From NCBI GenBank assembly GCA_907163375.1, contig CAJQUW010015580.1:124001-188000 (forward strand): a stretch of 64,000 nt of DNA, given 5' to 3'. Origin of the DNA: Prostheceraeus crozeri. Its lineage: Eukaryota > Platyhelminthes > Polycladida > Euryleptidae. Below the pieces are notes generated by a model. It worked only from the letters and a program-made list of their open reading frames with translations, was not told where the DNA came from and ran no database searches. A program made the translations under genes and the position numbers. Position 1 is the stretch's first letter, and each line of letters opens with the position of its first letter. This document shows, piece after piece, positions 61,386 through 64,000 of this stretch.

Positions 61386-62649
61386 TACTGTCTCACTTCT
61401 TCAAGAGTATTGTGCATGTAGCTGTTGATGTGATGCTTCGATTAATCTCAGCGCTGTTCTTCAATCAAAATCCGTGTGAATTTCTATCACTGTAATTCAC
61501 TAAAAATGGAAAAATGGTTTCTTGAGGATGACGAAGGACCTGGCGTCATTCCTTCAAATCTCTATGATTTCTTTATCAATAGCCAATTCGTGATGACTCA
61601 CTTGCTGGCAATATAAATGCTACATTCTATTTGCAATTCTGCTGCAGAAGACTGTGGTGTCATTATATCATATCATTCTCTTGGTATTAAGAGTACTTTC
61701 AGTTGTCACCTTTATCGTCTTCACAGACAATCTGTGTTACTTAATCTCTTGCAACAATTGATTGACAGCTGTATCCTAGGGATTTCCCGATTCCAGATGG
61801 GAGAGCGGAAAGCTTTTGTTCAACATGGGCATTGAAATTGCCATTTGAATAATTTATAGAGAAGTCTTGTAGCGTAAAAGTACCATCTCGAAACGGTTAT
61901 CTTTCTATGAATGTCGGACATCGGCCTACAAAACAAGAATGCGATGACTTTCGATCAGGTAATGAAGATATTCAGATGAGAAAAGGAAAATGTCACTTAC
62001 TTTCTAAAGAGTAATACAGTTTATTATACTGCACGTCATTTGCTTCCTAGCTGTATTGTAGACATTATTATTCATAAAAGGTCAGAGACAGTTTCTCATT
62101 TTCATAAGGCCTAACTCACGCTTATCGTATTTCATCTTTAGATTTTTGCTTTGACTTTCCAGCAAGCTTCTCGTGACTTTTGACTTTAGTTTATTTGAAA
62201 ACGATCATCCACAACACCACTGAGAAGTCTTACTTGACCCCAGGGATGAGGAATTGGTCGTTTGAATGCTCAGTTAGAATACAAGATACAGCTGTGTTAT
62301 GATCATCAACTTCGCGAGATTTTTGTCTTACTGCAGCTACAGTTAACAGCATAACACGTGCTGGGAATTTTCTACAAACCAGAGGAATTTTGCACACTCT
62401 TTTGTGACGTCAGCAGACTGCACTTCGGAGTAAGAGAAGATCGCTGACGATGCAACACTCAAGGGAGGTGTCAACAGCAAAAATGTGGGGGATGGAAGAA
62501 TAGAAGTACCACAGAGTCGACTAACCTGCCGCATCAAACTTTCGCATTTTCAGACTTTTCACCCAAATTCGGATTTGGCCCATTGAAAGGTCAAAACTCC
62601 ACATGTCTACTTGAAATCCAAGAAATTTAACATCGAATAGTCAGGACGA
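61386..62649. other. no gene recognised
   Basis: Only short chance frames. Confidence 0.4.
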
Positions 62650-63536
62650 TAGTAGGGATGAATCTCCAGCCCAATCCAAATGAGAATTTCCATTGAGAAC
62701 CCAATCCCAATAGAACTCCCAATAGCCTGCTTCAGAGCTAAAATCGCACGCAATGTGACCCCAAGCTGCATCGGGCTTACCGCCTAGGCTTGCCATATGT
62801 GATACTTTTTGAATTGACGAAGTCCACGGTCGCAGGCCTAGAAACAGAATGACCTTAATAGTAATATGGGCTTTAATTGATTTTGCACAATAATGTATAA
62901 TAGGCGTACTGTATGGCTAAATTTTGCACCGAGACTGCTTCACCCAAGAGCCCATAGGAGCCTACGTGTATAGCTAATATATACGTATGAACTACAAACA
63001 CACTTGGTATTAATTAAGCCTATATCGGATAATACGGTGTCAATAAGCTCGCTACACGGGCTCATACACGCAGTAGGCAACAGGCATAGACAGCGGCTTA
63101 TACGGTTAAATAGGCCTGAATAGCTTGCAATGCATAGCTTAATTACAGAAGCGGCGAAGCGCATGACAACGTACAGGCGAATTGTATGAGCCTATTACAT
63201 AACTGCTACATTTTTTAGTAGCACTATTTTTGCAACTAGGGAAGTTAGAGCCATAGCATAGGGTTAAAGCAAATTGTATCAATTTGTGTGAATCACACTA
63301 AGAACTCTCAATGTTCGAATTCGGGAGAGGCAAAGTCAGATACAGCAAGATCAACTGCTCTGCACAACCCGAAAACATTTGTGACGTACTGAATAATGTC
63401 ATAGATTACATGTATATTTTGTTGGGAGAGGGCTTATTGGGATCTATTGGGATTTATTGGGATTGGGGTGAATTTTTGGTAGCCCAATCTCAACCCAATC
63501 CCAATAGCTATTGAGATCCCAATCCTAATGGCAAGC
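62650..63536. repeat. hAT-like repeat with CCCAATCC units at both ends
   Basis: Left part (62668-62730) is rich in CCCAATCC/CCCAATAG units. The right part (63430-63525) carries ATTGGGAT units followed by inverted CCCAATCCC. The likely outer ends are TAGGGATG (62652) and CAAGCCTGGG (63525-63534), which match poorly. Same design as the GGAGCC and GGAGTCC families, but the edges are uncertain. Confidence 0.4.
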
Positions 63537-64000
63537 CTGGGAATGTGTATTTCCTAATTACAAAAATGTCTTTTCTATATCATATTTTCTGAACTCACTC
63601 ACTTTGTGAGGTTATTGTTTAATTAATTGGTATTTGATTGTGTTCCAAAGAGCACACTTTCAATTATTCCTTTTCCTTTTTGATTACAAAATTTGTTTCG
63701 TGTACAGTTTGTTTTTCAGACATTATTAAAATATTTGTTGATAAAGCTTCACAAAAAGTCATTACTCCAGTGAGTAAATTTACTCTAGCGTATGACTGAT
63801 TTTTATTCATAAAACTCTGAATAATACAAGACAGAAGCACTAAAAGGGACGAACTTTTCAAAGTATTTCAACGTTTAATTGTTCCAAAACTCTTGTCTTT
63901 AACGCCTTCAGCCGCAGTAGCAGAATTTCAAGTTGAAGAATTCTGCTTCATAGATCTCTTTTGAAAATGTTGTGAGAATCCATGAGAAAACTGCAGATGC
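63537..64000. other. no gene recognised
   Basis: AT-rich end of the window. Confidence 0.4.

Noticed and set aside
1-64000. CRISPR array, operons or bacterial signals
   Set aside because: No regularly spaced repeats or clustered genes; all recognised elements are eukaryotic.
1-64000. Retroviral, LTR or Polinton fossils
   Set aside because: No protease, integrase, capsid or paired long direct terminal repeats were recognised; the reverse transcriptase at 55760-56700 has the Penelope layout.

Overview
The window is AT-rich eukaryotic nuclear DNA from an animal, probably a marine invertebrate. The palindrome TAGGCCTA and its variants recur throughout, as they do in echinoderm and some other marine genomes. 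The repeat community (mariner, pogo, piggyBac, hAT, CACTG-ended MITEs, Penelope-like elements, CR1/L2-type LINEs, tRNA-derived SINEs) is typical of metazoans. I cannot name the phylum with confidence. No bacterial, organellar, retroviral or LTR-type sequence was recognised.

The only convincing host coding sequence is one long minus-strand exon at 42393-43455. It encodes a Thr-rich stalk, one transmembrane helix and a long cytoplasmic tail of a membrane protein I do not recognise. Almost everything else identifiable is mobile DNA. From left to right: a mariner with 140-bp identical inverted ends (187-1901); a pogo-like element (1990-2887); a hAT relic (6701-7717); a piggyBac (10749-12952) next to a Penelope-like fragment; a tRNA-like SINE head (15020); a retroelement fragment whose 3' end is interrupted by a second piggyBac (16324-19036); hexamer-ended hAT-like repeats (20186-24942); a MITE and LINE fragments (30466-36290); an 889-bp near-perfect hairpin (37496-38384); a Penelope-type terminal repeat (41029); the host exon; a hAT (44224-45002); a 4.16-kb element with 0.7-kb inverted ends holding a tRNA-Phe-like sequence (45097-49255); a CACTG-ended element (49263-50211); Penelope endonuclease remnants with a perfect 100-bp palindrome (50869-51350); SINEs; a MITE nested in an older repeat (53494-53766); a Penelope reverse transcriptase (55760-56700); an inverted SINE pair (59797-60034); a third Penelope endonuclease fragment (60890-61385); and a CCCAATCC-rich repeat (62650-63536).

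The genes do not form a pathway. The interest lies in mobile elements and in unexplained fold-back DNA: the 430-bp-arm hairpin, the 50-bp-arm palindrome, two small hairpins at 9349 and 23564 that could be RNA precursors or MITEs, and hammerhead-like motifs beside Penelope-like remnants. All calls come from reading the sequence by eye. Family names rest on motifs, and no database search was made.
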